A DNA stretch of 64,000 bases, from positions 62,001 to 126,000 of the forward strand of contig NZ_PIQX01000006.1 of the NCBI RefSeq assembly GCF_003049085.1, read 5' to 3'. This DNA comes from Campylobacter concisus. GTDB lineage: Bacteria > Campylobacterota > Campylobacteria > Campylobacterales > Campylobacteraceae. Below are positions 38,845 to 47,192 of this stretch, piece by piece. Positions within the stretch are counted from its first letter, which is position 1, and each line of letters starts with the position of its first letter. Below the pieces are notes generated by a model, which was given only the letters and a program-made list of their open reading frames with translations, had not been told where the DNA came from and did no database searches. Made by a program: the position numbers and the translations under genes.

Positions 38845-39585
38845 TTAGCCAAATATCATATCTTTTAAGATTAGAATAATCATCGCTATATAAAAGAGTA
38901 AAAACCATTTTTTAAGTGTTTTTTTGTCGGTATGTTGCGTCTTTTTGGTGCCAAAGTATGCGCCTATTAGCGAGCCAAGACCTAAAAATGTGCCCTCAGC
39001 GTATGAGATGTGACCATTTAGTGAGAGTGAGGTGAAGCCGGCAATGGCTGCAAACATAACGAAAAACACGCCCATTGAGACTGCTTTTTTCAGCTCATAA
39101 CGCAAAAAGCCAACCAAGATAGGAGCGATAAAGACACCTCCGCCGATGCCGATGCTAATGGCAAAAACGCCAACAAAAACGCCAACTAAAAATAGCAAAA
39201 AGAGCGAATTATTCGCATTTGAGCCGTCGCTGTTTGGTGAAAAGTATAGTTTTATAAGCGAAAAGACAAATGTTGCAAGTAGCATAGACTCAAGCAAGAG
39301 TGCAGGTGCGTGCGATACGATGATGCCACTAAAGCTGGCTCCAACCAAACCTCCAAGCCCCAAAACCACGCCACGATCTAGCTTTAAAAGTCCAGCTTTG
39401 TAGTTTAGATACGAGCCAAAAGTTGCACTAAATATCATTTGCATAACGCTTATGCCAATAGCGGTTTTTATGTCATATCCAAAGGCGACCATTATAGGAA
39501 CAACGACTGTGCCGCCACCAATGCCAAAAAAGCCAGCGATATAGCCAACGCCTATACCGATTATAAAAAGTTCAACAAAAAGCAT
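38845..39585 (-). CDS. TauE/SafE (TSUP) family membrane exporter
   Basis: 246-residue membrane protein with about eight hydrophobic segments in two related halves. Each half carries the family glycine motif: AGFFGIGGGTVVVPIM near residue 17 and ISIGIGGGVFIAPIL near residue 144. TSUP proteins move sulfonates, sulfite or sulfoacetate; the substrate here cannot be inferred from neighbours. It is divergent from trpE with a 152-base gap and convergent with the methyltransferase gene. Confidence 0.85.
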   Translation of the reverse strand: MLFVELFIIGIGVGYIAGFFGIGGGTVVVPIMVAFGYDIKTAIGISVMQMIFSATFGSYLNYKAGLLKLDRGVVLGLGGLVGASFSGIIVSHAPALLLESMLLATFVFSLIKLYFSPNSDGSNANNSLFLLFLVGVFVGVFAISIGIGGGVFIAPILVGFLRYELKKAVSMGVFFVMFAAIAGFTSLSLNGHISYAEGTFLGLGSLIGAYFGTKKTQHTDKKTLKKWFLLFYIAMIILILKDMIFG

Positions 39586-39708
39586 AAATTTCCTTTTATG
39601 AGTGCCAAATTTTAGCCAAGTGGTATTAAAAAAATAGTAAAAATGTGAAATTTAGGCATAAATTTAGAAATTTGATAAAAATTTTAAAAAGTAAAAGCGA
39701 ACTTTTTT

Positions 39709-39714
39709 TATAAT
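39709..39714 (+). promoter_or_regulatory. Putative -10 box for trpE
   Basis: TATAAT preceded by a seven-T run, 24 bases before the trpE ATG; AAAGGA at 39727-39732 is the ribosome site. The upstream 39586-39708 gap is AT-rich spacer shared with the divergent TSUP gene. I looked there for a Trp-codon leader and found none. Confidence 0.6.
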
Positions 39715-39737
39715 CATCAAAAATTTAAAGGAAAAAA

Positions 39738-41009
39738 ATGCTCTTAGAACAACCACTGTTTTATTATGAAGTGATTAGAGAAAAATTTAAAAATAGCTAC
39801 CTAGCCGAGGATAAGACGCAAACAATTATAGGCATTGATTGCGAATACATCGATGAAGAGGATATGGATTTTTATGGGCTTAGAAGTTATTTTGATACTA
39901 ATCGTAACAGATCGCTCGCACCTTTTGCGGGACTTTTTGGCGTTTTTGCTTATGATGGTGTGAGATATTTTGAATATATCGGAGAAGAGAAAGCTAAAAA
40001 GTATGAATTTCCAAAATTTATCTATGCCGATGCAAAGGCCTATCTGCACTTTGATAAGATGAGTAAAATTTATACATTTTATGGAGATAAGAATAAATAT
40101 TATGACTTTTTGCTTGATGCGAAAGTTGAATGCAAAAGCAAAGAGCAGAGTAAATTTAGTATAAAAACTGATCTTAGTAAAGAAAAGAAACACTTTGAGG
40201 ATATGGTTGAGTTAGCAAAAGAGTATATAAGAAGCGGCGATGTCTTTCAGGTGGTGCTTGGTGAATTGCTTGAAATTTCAACGAATATGAGCAGTTTGGA
40301 ATTTTATAAAAAGCTCTCACTTACAAATCCAAGCCCATATATGTTTCATTTTCCTACACCTTATGGCGATGTGGTTGGCTCTTCGCCAGAGCTTGTTTTT
40401 GAGATGAAAAGTGAGCAAATTTTTGTGGCACCAATTGCGGGCACAAGGCCTAGAGGAAGCGATGCAAATGCAGATGCGGCACTTGAAAATGAGCTATTAA
40501 GTGACGAAAAGGAGCTGGCTGAACACAAAATGCTAATCGATCTTGCCAGAAATGACATCGGCAGGGTTTCAGAATCAAAAAGTGTATCCGTAAAAAATGC
40601 TATGCATATCCAAAAATATGAAAAAGTAATTCATATCGTAAGCGATGTCTATGGCAAATGCACCAAAGGGCTTGATCTTTTTGACGTCTTAGCTAGCATT
40701 TTTCCGGCTGGCACACTAAGCGGAGCCCCAAAAATAAGAGCTATGCAGATAATCAATGAGCTTGAAATTTCTGAGCGAAATATTTATGGCGGCGGCATTG
40801 GATTTTTACATTTTAATGGCGATGCTCAGGTTGCTATTCTTATTCGCTCAGCCATATTTGTGCCAGGTGAAAATGGATTTAGTAATGTATTTGTGGGGGC
40901 TGGAGCTGGTATAGTTTACGACTCAAAGAGCGAAAGAGAATATGCTGAAATTTGCCATAAGCGGGCAAGCGTGCTAAATGTATTTAAAAATAACGCAAAA
41001 GAGTTTTAA
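39738..41009 (+). CDS. trpE: Anthranilate synthase component I TrpE
   Basis: Chorismate-using enzyme that makes anthranilate for tryptophan with an amidotransferase partner. At 423 residues it is shorter than most TrpE because the N-terminal domain is trimmed. SLTNPSPYMFHF, PIAGTRPRG, DLARNDIGRV, VYGKCTKG and FPAGTLSGAPKIRAM are the chorismate-binding blocks. NPSPYMF and PIAGTRPRG favour TrpE over PabB. SYLAEDKTQTIIGID near residue 18 sits where the LLES feedback site normally lies. No trpG or other trp gene is nearby. Its stop overlaps the stop of the convergent kinase-like gene by four bases, leaving no room for a shared terminator. Confidence 0.88.
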   Translation: MLLEQPLFYYEVIREKFKNSYLAEDKTQTIIGIDCEYIDEEDMDFYGLRSYFDTNRNRSLAPFAGLFGVFAYDGVRYFEYIGEEKAKKYEFPKFIYADAKAYLHFDKMSKIYTFYGDKNKYYDFLLDAKVECKSKEQSKFSIKTDLSKEKKHFEDMVELAKEYIRSGDVFQVVLGELLEISTNMSSLEFYKKLSLTNPSPYMFHFPTPYGDVVGSSPELVFEMKSEQIFVAPIAGTRPRGSDANADAALENELLSDEKELAEHKMLIDLARNDIGRVSESKSVSVKNAMHIQKYEKVIHIVSDVYGKCTKGLDLFDVLASIFPAGTLSGAPKIRAMQIINELEISERNIYGGGIGFLHFNGDAQVAILIRSAIFVPGENGFSNVFVGAGAGIVYDSKSEREYAEICHKRASVLNVFKNNAKEF

Positions 41010-43876
41010 GCGTTAAACTTAATAAATTCATAAGAGCTTTTAGCATAGCTAGTGCCCATAGAATCGATTTGCTCTCTTACGGTAGCTGAAAGCTCTGCTT
41101 TTGTGATATTTTTGGCTAGCACTTTTACAAAAGGAAATTCACTTCTTTCTTGTGCGCCAAATATCAGCACTCTTGTATCAACCTTTTGGCTTTGTCTTAT
41201 CTTATCAACAACTCTTGTTAGCTCTTCGTAGTTGAAGCCTTTTACGTTTTCATCTATAAGAACGATGCCATAAGTTTTGGTCTTTATTTTTGTTAATAGC
41301 TCATCAAAGCTATTTGTGGTTTCAAGTGTGTTGTAAAATTCTCCTAAAGCTGAGCTAAATATTTTATTTTCCATTGGCGATTTCTTAAATAAAATAATAT
41401 TTTCGCTTTTTGCCAGATAGCTTTCGTCTATTGCAATCTCGCCAAAATTTGGCAAAAATTTTCTAAAAATTTGAGCCAGTTCGTCGCTATTTATTGGCGT
41501 TTTTATATAAGCATTAAAGTATTCTTTGACGCTCTCTCCATCTATATTTGAAGTATTTGAAAGCATTAGTATAATTGGAATTTTCGCATTCTGTATAGCT
41601 GCTTTTATAAGATCAAGATTTTTTTGAAGGCTATTTTTTTCAGCTTCGAAAAATTTCGAGCCAACAAAGATAAGGTCAAAATTGCCTTGCTTTATGGCTT
41701 GTTTTAAATCTTTTTTATTACAAACTCCCACAACTTCGCAGTTAAATTTACTAAAGCCACTTGCTGTTATATCTATGTAAATTTCATTAGTATCGTAGAT
41801 TAAAATTTTTGGTTTATCGTTTAAATTTTTATTCATAATATCAGCTTCACCTAAGCAAAGTAGTCTTGTGATACTTAATGGAGTTAGCGGATCTTTTAAA
41901 ATGAGCGGATTTTTAATATCTTGGCCTTGCTTATTGGTGTTTCTTAAAAATATAGCATCATAATTTTTTGTAATAGATGGACTAGTGCTTGTTAGCATAT
42001 CCACTTTGAGTCCAAGGTCTTTTGTGGTCTGCTCAAAAGCTTCGTTGTAAGCGACATTTACGTCTTGCAAGAATGCTAATTTATGATTGCATTTTATATC
42101 AAAGTCTTTATAGTTTGATGTTGTTTTAAAAATGACTATAAATTTAAACTCATTGCCAATACTTGGAAACGAGTTAATCTCCAGCTTGCTTTCTAAATTT
42201 TTTAAATAAATTTGAGCGATTTTTAGATAAAACTCGCTCTCATCATTATTTAAGCTATTCTCATCATCTAAAAATATATCTGAAATTTGCTTTTCGCTCA
42301 TGGCAGCTGAGCTATTTTTTATGCTAAAGCTTACAGAACAAAGCCCGCTTCTATCAAACTCTTTTTGAACTTTTTTGATAGTGATGATAATGTTTTGATG
42401 TCTTAAAGACATTGATAAAGACGCCAAAAAGATAGAGTTAAATGCGGTTTTTAATGAATTTAGATTTCCTTCTAGTTCATTTGTAAGGCTTGGATCAAGG
42501 TAACTTATAAAATTTATCTTTTTGCTTTGCGAATAGACGATATTTGCTTGCAAAATTTCTTCGAAGCTTTTTTGAGGATCAAATATCTCGGTTTTATTGC
42601 ATTCGCTATATTTTTTAACATTTGAGATATTTTTAGCATTGTTATAAAGTGAAGTCATGATATTTGCATTTTTTTCTATCGTGTCTATAAATACTTGCTT
42701 TTTGCTATTATTTGTTTCTATTTTTAAAGCCGCAGTCGATGTAAAAATTTCCTTATTGATAGACTCTAGCTTCTTGCTCACGGATAAAATATATCTATCT
42801 TTTATCTGAAAAAAGCTGCTATCTTTTATATAGGTTTCTTTTAGATCTTCATAAGTTTTTATAAGTTTTGATATCGCATTATCCGCACTTGTCTCTTTTG
42901 ATGATAGGATATAGTTTGATATGTATTTTGACTTATCGATAAGCACCTTTAAAAATTTCAACCTAGCAGAAATGCTAAGCAAAGATAAAATGAGCAAGCC
43001 ACAAAGCAAAAACTCAAAGAAGGTCTTTATGCCAAATCTTATTTTCTCGCTCTTAGTAAGTTCTAACAGCTCATTTTTTATGTTTATGGCACTATCTAAT
43101 AAAAGTATAAATTTATCATCTTCATACTGTTTGATTAAGATGATATCTTCGATGTTTAGCTTCTCAGAAAATGCGATCTTGGCTTTAACTTCTCTTATTT
43201 TTCTGGCTTGATAGTTGGCTTCAAACTGGTTAAAGTCTTTATAGATATTCTCTTTTAGCTCACTTTTTGGAAGCATATCAAGATTTGGCGTGTTGTCCTT
43301 TACGGAATATATATTTTCTCTCACATTGCTATTTATTGAAAATAAAGGGCCATTTATAAAGATATTTTTTACATAGTATTTTGTGTTGTTTGCTAAAGAG
43401 AGTTGATTGTAAATTTTACTTAAAGTTGCGGCATAAGCTTTTATTATAAGTGGAAAGTCTCGGTCTAAGTCTTGTTTAAAATCGCTATCTATTTCTCCAT
43501 TTATATTTTGGAAAAATTCATAAAATAGTTCATCAAATTTATCATTTTGATTTATATTTGCTAGCAATTCTTTTAATTTATTTATATTTCGTATCTCGAT
43601 GCGATCGTCTTTTCTTATAGAATTTATAAATTTTTGTGTATTTTTTAAGGTGTTATCTTGCAACCTTTTTATATCTTCTTGGTTTTTGCCTATTAGCGTA
43701 TCGTGCTCTTGTATTACAGATCTTATAGTTTGAAATACTAAGGATTGTTTATATAGTTTTTCATTTAGATCTTTTAGTTCTGTAAATTTTTTATAGCTTT
43801 CATTTCCGCTATATGCGCAAAAGATCGCTGAAATTATTATTGGCGCTAACAATATATAAAATTTATTATTTTTCAT
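41006..43876 (-). CDS. Degenerate membrane hybrid histidine kinase-like protein with three receiver-like domains
   Basis: 956 residues. Layout: membrane segment 8-23, long periplasmic helical sensor region (to about 280), membrane segment 284-303, helices 340-415 at the DHp position, HATPase-like domain (about 435-585), then receiver-like folds at about 594-675, 689-808 and 826-935. Catalytic residues are lost. The usual SHELRTPLN block reads SKKLESINK (His to Lys368). The N-box Asn positions are Ser481 and Ala485, and the G1 box lacks Asp-Gly-x-Gly (KNSSAAMSEK). The second receiver has DLIFVGS, without the phospho-Asp; its KTP Lys is kept. The third retains LIDEN (Asp875). The fold therefore seems kept without kinase chemistry. 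It is coupled to the PAS gene (11-base overlap). Confidence 0.7.
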   Translation of the reverse strand: MKNNKFYILLAPIIISAIFCAYSGNESYKKFTELKDLNEKLYKQSLVFQTIRSVIQEHDTLIGKNQEDIKRLQDNTLKNTQKFINSIRKDDRIEIRNINKLKELLANINQNDKFDELFYEFFQNINGEIDSDFKQDLDRDFPLIIKAYAATLSKIYNQLSLANNTKYYVKNIFINGPLFSINSNVRENIYSVKDNTPNLDMLPKSELKENIYKDFNQFEANYQARKIREVKAKIAFSEKLNIEDIILIKQYEDDKFILLLDSAINIKNELLELTKSEKIRFGIKTFFEFLLCGLLILSLLSISARLKFLKVLIDKSKYISNYILSSKETSADNAISKLIKTYEDLKETYIKDSSFFQIKDRYILSVSKKLESINKEIFTSTAALKIETNNSKKQVFIDTIEKNANIMTSLYNNAKNISNVKKYSECNKTEIFDPQKSFEEILQANIVYSQSKKINFISYLDPSLTNELEGNLNSLKTAFNSIFLASLSMSLRHQNIIITIKKVQKEFDRSGLCSVSFSIKNSSAAMSEKQISDIFLDDENSLNNDESEFYLKIAQIYLKNLESKLEINSFPSIGNEFKFIVIFKTTSNYKDFDIKCNHKLAFLQDVNVAYNEAFEQTTKDLGLKVDMLTSTSPSITKNYDAIFLRNTNKQGQDIKNPLILKDPLTPLSITRLLCLGEADIMNKNLNDKPKILIYDTNEIYIDITASGFSKFNCEVVGVCNKKDLKQAIKQGNFDLIFVGSKFFEAEKNSLQKNLDLIKAAIQNAKIPIILMLSNTSNIDGESVKEYFNAYIKTPINSDELAQIFRKFLPNFGEIAIDESYLAKSENIILFKKSPMENKIFSSALGEFYNTLETTNSFDELLTKIKTKTYGIVLIDENVKGFNYEELTRVVDKIRQSQKVDTRVLIFGAQERSEFPFVKVLAKNITKAELSATVREQIDSMGTSYAKSSYEFIKFNA

Positions 43877-44621
43877 GGATACTCTTTTTGCTATGTTTTT
43901 TTACAATATTTTCTATCTCAATTAGTCTTTTGGTAAAAAGAGACATCTCTTTCATTTTTCCATTTTGATTGTTATCTAAAAAAGCGTTAAGCTCATTTGC
44001 AAGGTTATTAAGCTTTAAATTTAATGCAGCTTCCCTTATCTCATCTACGTATTTTTTGAGCATTATCTCGTCTTTTGCGATTATGGCTGATTGGATTTGG
44101 ATAAGAATTTCTCTTGCGTTATGCAAAAAGATATTTAAGTAGGACGCAAAATCTTTTTTATTTAAATTTAGTATTTTAAGCGATGTTTCAAACCAAGAAT
44201 CATCGATAAGTGACTGTGTCTGTGTGTCAAAAAGATACCATGCGTTCAGTTTAAAAACAGGCAGTCTTAATGTAGGTTTTACTTTTACCGCTGCTATTAG
44301 ATTTTGGTTGTTTATTATGTCTTGCTTCTCTAAAAGCACGATAAAAAATTTCTCACCATTTTTTAAAATGGCATTTTGCAATCTCACTTCTAGTAAGATC
44401 GCGCCACCATCTTTTCTTTTTAAATTTACTCTAGCGCTATTATCTTTCGTATTTTGTAAAAATTCCAAGAAGCTGTAGTTTGTACTTTCCTGGCTTGTTA
44501 TGACTAGCTCGCTTATATCTTTGTATCGCAACAAAAAGTCATCTAAACTATCAAAACCTAATAGCTCAAGTGAATCTTGCGTTATCGCAGATATTTTTAA
44601 ATTTTCATCATATATTATCAC
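43866..44621 (-). CDS. PAS-domain protein with HPt-like tail lacking the phospho-His
   Basis: 251 residues without membrane segments. Residues about 1-105 are a PAS fold (ISAITQDSLELLGF start, LKRKDGGAILLEVRLQNAI typical late strands). Residues about 155-245 are helical and align with an HPt domain, but where AHxLKGxAxNLG is expected it reads VDEIREAALNLK, so the phosphorylated His is Asp193. It overlaps uvrC by four bases upstream and the kinase-like gene by 11 downstream, so the PAS protein and the pseudokinase are very likely made together. Function unknown; a signalling adaptor is inference. Homology of the tail to HPt is from pattern only. Confidence 0.62.
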   Translation of the reverse strand: MIIYDENLKISAITQDSLELLGFDSLDDFLLRYKDISELVITSQESTNYSFLEFLQNTKDNSARVNLKRKDGGAILLEVRLQNAILKNGEKFFIVLLEKQDIINNQNLIAAVKVKPTLRLPVFKLNAWYLFDTQTQSLIDDSWFETSLKILNLNKKDFASYLNIFLHNAREILIQIQSAIIAKDEIMLKKYVDEIREAALNLKLNNLANELNAFLDNNQNGKMKEMSLFTKRLIEIENIVKKHSKKSIHEK

Positions 44622-46435
44622 TTCAAATTTCCTTCTTTGAGCACTGCAAGCTTTTCTGCTACGCTTTTATTTGTTATTTTTGCCACTTCGTCTAAATTCG
44701 CTTCGCTGATTTTATCAAAACTTCCGTAAAAGCTGATTAATTTCGCGATACTGCCCTCAGAAACGCCAGCTTGCTTTAGAATTGATCTTTGCATATCGTT
44801 TTTCTGCCTTGTTTTTCTGTGAAAGCTAATGACAAATCTATGGCTTTCATCACGCATTTTTTGGAAAAACTGAAGCTTTTTATCGCTCGTACTTAGGCTA
44901 AAGCTACCATTTTTTGTGTAAATTTTATCCTTTGCTTCGCCTTTTGCGCGGTGAGCTTTGGCATCGATCTTCTCTTTTGAAATGGCTATCACATCGACAT
45001 TTGCGCCACTACTTGCTAAAATTTCACAGGCTAAGTTTAAAAGCACTTCGCCTCCGTCAATAACCCAAAGATCAGGTGGGCTAAGCTTGTCAAATCTAAG
45101 GGCTCTAGCTGTTAGGCTCTCTTTCATCTGATCGTAGTCGTTTTTAGAGCTTAGGTGCATATGGCGGTAGTTTTGCTTTGCCCACTCGCCATGCTCATAG
45201 CGCACCATTGCTCCGACACTTGCCTCGCCAAAAAGGTGTGAGTTGTCGTAAGCTTCGACCACGTAAGGCGTGTGAGCTAGGTCAAAGTACTCTTTTATCT
45301 CGTTTAATAGCACGTTATCGTGCGTTTTTAGATATTTTTCGATGCTAACTTCAGCGTTTTTGGTAGCGATCTCACAAATTTTACGCTTATCGCCAATTTT
45401 AGGGCAAGTGATGCTAAATTTACGTCCAAATCTCTCGTTTAAAATTTCTTCAACAAGCTCGCTATCTTCAAAGCTCTCATTGACGTAAATTTTGGTGCTA
45501 ATTATTGGCTGTCCAGCTATGAAGCTTTTTAAAATAGCCTGCTTATAAGCTTCGTTTATCTCATCTTTTTGAGCGTTTTTAGCCTGCGCGATGTCAGTTT
45601 TTACGCCAGTTATCTTGCCATTTTGCACGCTAAATCTCACCGCACAGATCATATCGTGCACGCAAGCGACCGAGTAGGCCTCAAAGTCCTCAAGTTTAGC
45701 TAGATCAACTTCAACCTTTGTTTGCATGTTTTTAAGTGTTTGTATTTTATCTCTAGTCGCGGCTGCTTGCTCGTAGTCTTCAGCCTTGGCGTAGTTTAGC
45801 ATGAGCTCTTCAAGGCGAGTGATGAGTAAATTTGGATTTTGTAAGGCCGCGATAGCCTCATTTACGATCTTAGCGTAGTTTTCTTTTGAAATTTTGCCTT
45901 CACACGGAGCATAGCAGCGTTTTAGCTGATAAAAAAGGCAGGCTTTTTTGCCTTTGATGCAGGACTTTTTCTGAACGAGATTAAAATTTAGATAAAGCGC
46001 CTCAAGTAGCTCGCTAGCTCCACTAAAATATGGCCCAAAATAGCGGATATTCGAGCCTTTAACCACCTTTCTAGTGATCTCAAATCTTGGAAAATCATCA
46101 TTTAAATTTATAAAAATGTAAGGGTAGGTCTTGTCGTCACGAAGCAAGATGTTGTACTTTGGTTTTAGCTGCTTGATGAAAGAATTTTCAAGTATGAGCG
46201 CGTCTGCTTCGCTTGGCGTGACGATGTATTCAAGATGCACAGCTTCGCTTATCATCTTTGAAATTCTTGGGCTTAGTTTTTCAGCCGGAGCTAGGCTTGG
46301 GGTAAATTTAAAGTAGCTTTTGACCCTATTTTTTAAAATTTTGGCCTTGCCAACGTATAAAAGTCTATTTTGCGCGTCAAAATATTGATATACGCCAGGC
46401 TCGTTTGGAAGCGTTCTTATCTCGTCTATTAGCAT
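44618..46435 (-). CDS. uvrC: Excinuclease ABC subunit C UvrC
   Basis: Dual-incision nuclease of nucleotide excision repair. At 605 residues it is full length: GIY-YIG domain (LPNEPGVYQYF, LLYVGKAKILKNRVKSYF in pieces), Cys-rich loop (CIKGKKACLFYQLKRCYAPC in part), UVR segment (about 195-235), the RNase H-like domain with EAYDNSHLFGE and DLWVIDGGE, and a C-terminal HhH pair. It overlaps the upstream hypothetical gene by seven bases and the PAS gene by four. The last part of uvrC is thus translationally linked to two signalling-type genes, which is unusual. Confidence 0.96.
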   Translation of the reverse strand: MLIDEIRTLPNEPGVYQYFDAQNRLLYVGKAKILKNRVKSYFKFTPSLAPAEKLSPRISKMISEAVHLEYIVTPSEADALILENSFIKQLKPKYNILLRDDKTYPYIFINLNDDFPRFEITRKVVKGSNIRYFGPYFSGASELLEALYLNFNLVQKKSCIKGKKACLFYQLKRCYAPCEGKISKENYAKIVNEAIAALQNPNLLITRLEELMLNYAKAEDYEQAAATRDKIQTLKNMQTKVEVDLAKLEDFEAYSVACVHDMICAVRFSVQNGKITGVKTDIAQAKNAQKDEINEAYKQAILKSFIAGQPIISTKIYVNESFEDSELVEEILNERFGRKFSITCPKIGDKRKICEIATKNAEVSIEKYLKTHDNVLLNEIKEYFDLAHTPYVVEAYDNSHLFGEASVGAMVRYEHGEWAKQNYRHMHLSSKNDYDQMKESLTARALRFDKLSPPDLWVIDGGEVLLNLACEILASSGANVDVIAISKEKIDAKAHRAKGEAKDKIYTKNGSFSLSTSDKKLQFFQKMRDESHRFVISFHRKTRQKNDMQRSILKQAGVSEGSIAKLISFYGSFDKISEANLDEVAKITNKSVAEKLAVLKEGNLK

Positions 46436-46944
46436 CTTGCCTGCTCATTTTTCTTTAGCAAAATTTCTCTTAGCTCTTCAAATTTTTGGCGTATTTGCTC
46501 GTCTTTTGCCAAATTTTTAAACTCGCCTTTACTAGCTGGCGCATAAAAGATGGTACTTTGCTCTTTTTGATTAAAAAATTTTAAAAATTTGCTCACGACA
46601 AATCTTATATTTTCTTCTTTTTTGTTCTTTGTATAGTTGATTTCGTTAAGAGGCTTTGGAGTAAGAATGCTGTTAAAAACGCTATTTTTATTAAATTTGC
46701 AAAAGGTTTTTAATAACCTTTTTATATCATTTATACTACTATCACGCCTAAGCTCTAAAAGCCCAGTGGGATGAGTAAGAACAAAGGTCAAAACACCTTC
46801 TCTAACGTAGCAAAAAGCTATATAAAATCGTTTTGCTTTCCCCATAAGCTCTAAAAGCTGTTGGCACTCATTTGCCATGCTTAATTTTTCTTTATACAAA
46901 GGATTTTCGTGAATAGTATTTATCAAAAATTTAGCGTTTTTCAT
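46429..46944 (-). CDS. Hypothetical protein upstream of uvrC, weakly DUF721/DciA-like
   Basis: 171 residues, basic, no signal or membrane segment. I do not recognise it firmly. The stretch FCYVREGVLTFVLTHPTGLLELRRD (in pieces) followed by an INDIKRLL helix resembles the core of DUF721 (DciA-like) proteins, in which a GxLxV strand pair precedes a helix. The rest is Lys-rich and low in conservation signals. It is the first gene of the minus-strand uvrC string and its first 36 bases overlap an oppositely oriented small lipoprotein gene. Real coding status is supported by the coupled overlap with uvrC. Confidence 0.6.
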   Translation of the reverse strand: MKNAKFLINTIHENPLYKEKLSMANECQQLLELMGKAKRFYIAFCYVREGVLTFVLTHPTGLLELRRDSSINDIKRLLKTFCKFNKNSVFNSILTPKPLNEINYTKNKKEENIRFVVSKFLKFFNQKEQSTIFYAPASKGEFKNLAKDEQIRQKFEELREILLKKNEQARC

Positions 46945-47076
46945 GGGCTTATCTTATCATCTTTTATTTTAATTTTTACTCTTTTTGCATTTAGCGGTTG
47001 TGGTTACAAGGATGATCCATTTTATGGAAATGCTCCCGTAAAAGAAAAGAAAACTGATAAGATAAACAAAATCTAG
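46909..47076 (+). CDS. Small lipoprotein, LptM (YifL)-like
   Basis: 55-residue frame. GTG start with AAAGGA six bases upstream (46898-46903). The N-terminus is a lipoprotein signal: hydrophobic stretch to residue 28, then FSGC with Cys31. The mature part begins CGYKDDPFYGNAP and is Lys-rich. This matches the LptM/YifL pattern, CGxKGPLYxP, an outer-membrane lipoprotein that helps LptD maturation in E. coli. lptD itself is 9 kb downstream. Its first 36 bases are antisense to the start of the hypothetical uvrC-upstream gene. It precedes nhaD by 116 bases. The function by analogy is inference; the lipobox is direct. Confidence 0.68.
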   Translation: MNSIYQKFSVFHGLILSSFILIFTLFAFSGCGYKDDPFYGNAPVKEKKTDKINKI

Positions 47077-47192
47077 TAAAATTTTTCGTATTTAAATAAA
47101 AATGTAATGTAAGCTTAATAATTTTAACTAACCTAATTTTTAGGCTCATTTAAGTAATATACCAAGATTTTTTATTCTACAAGGAGAGTATA

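Noticed and set aside
39586-39737. Trp-codon leader before trpE
   Set aside because: Only one Trp codon appears in any short frame and there is no terminator-antiterminator pair; unlike leuA there is no support.
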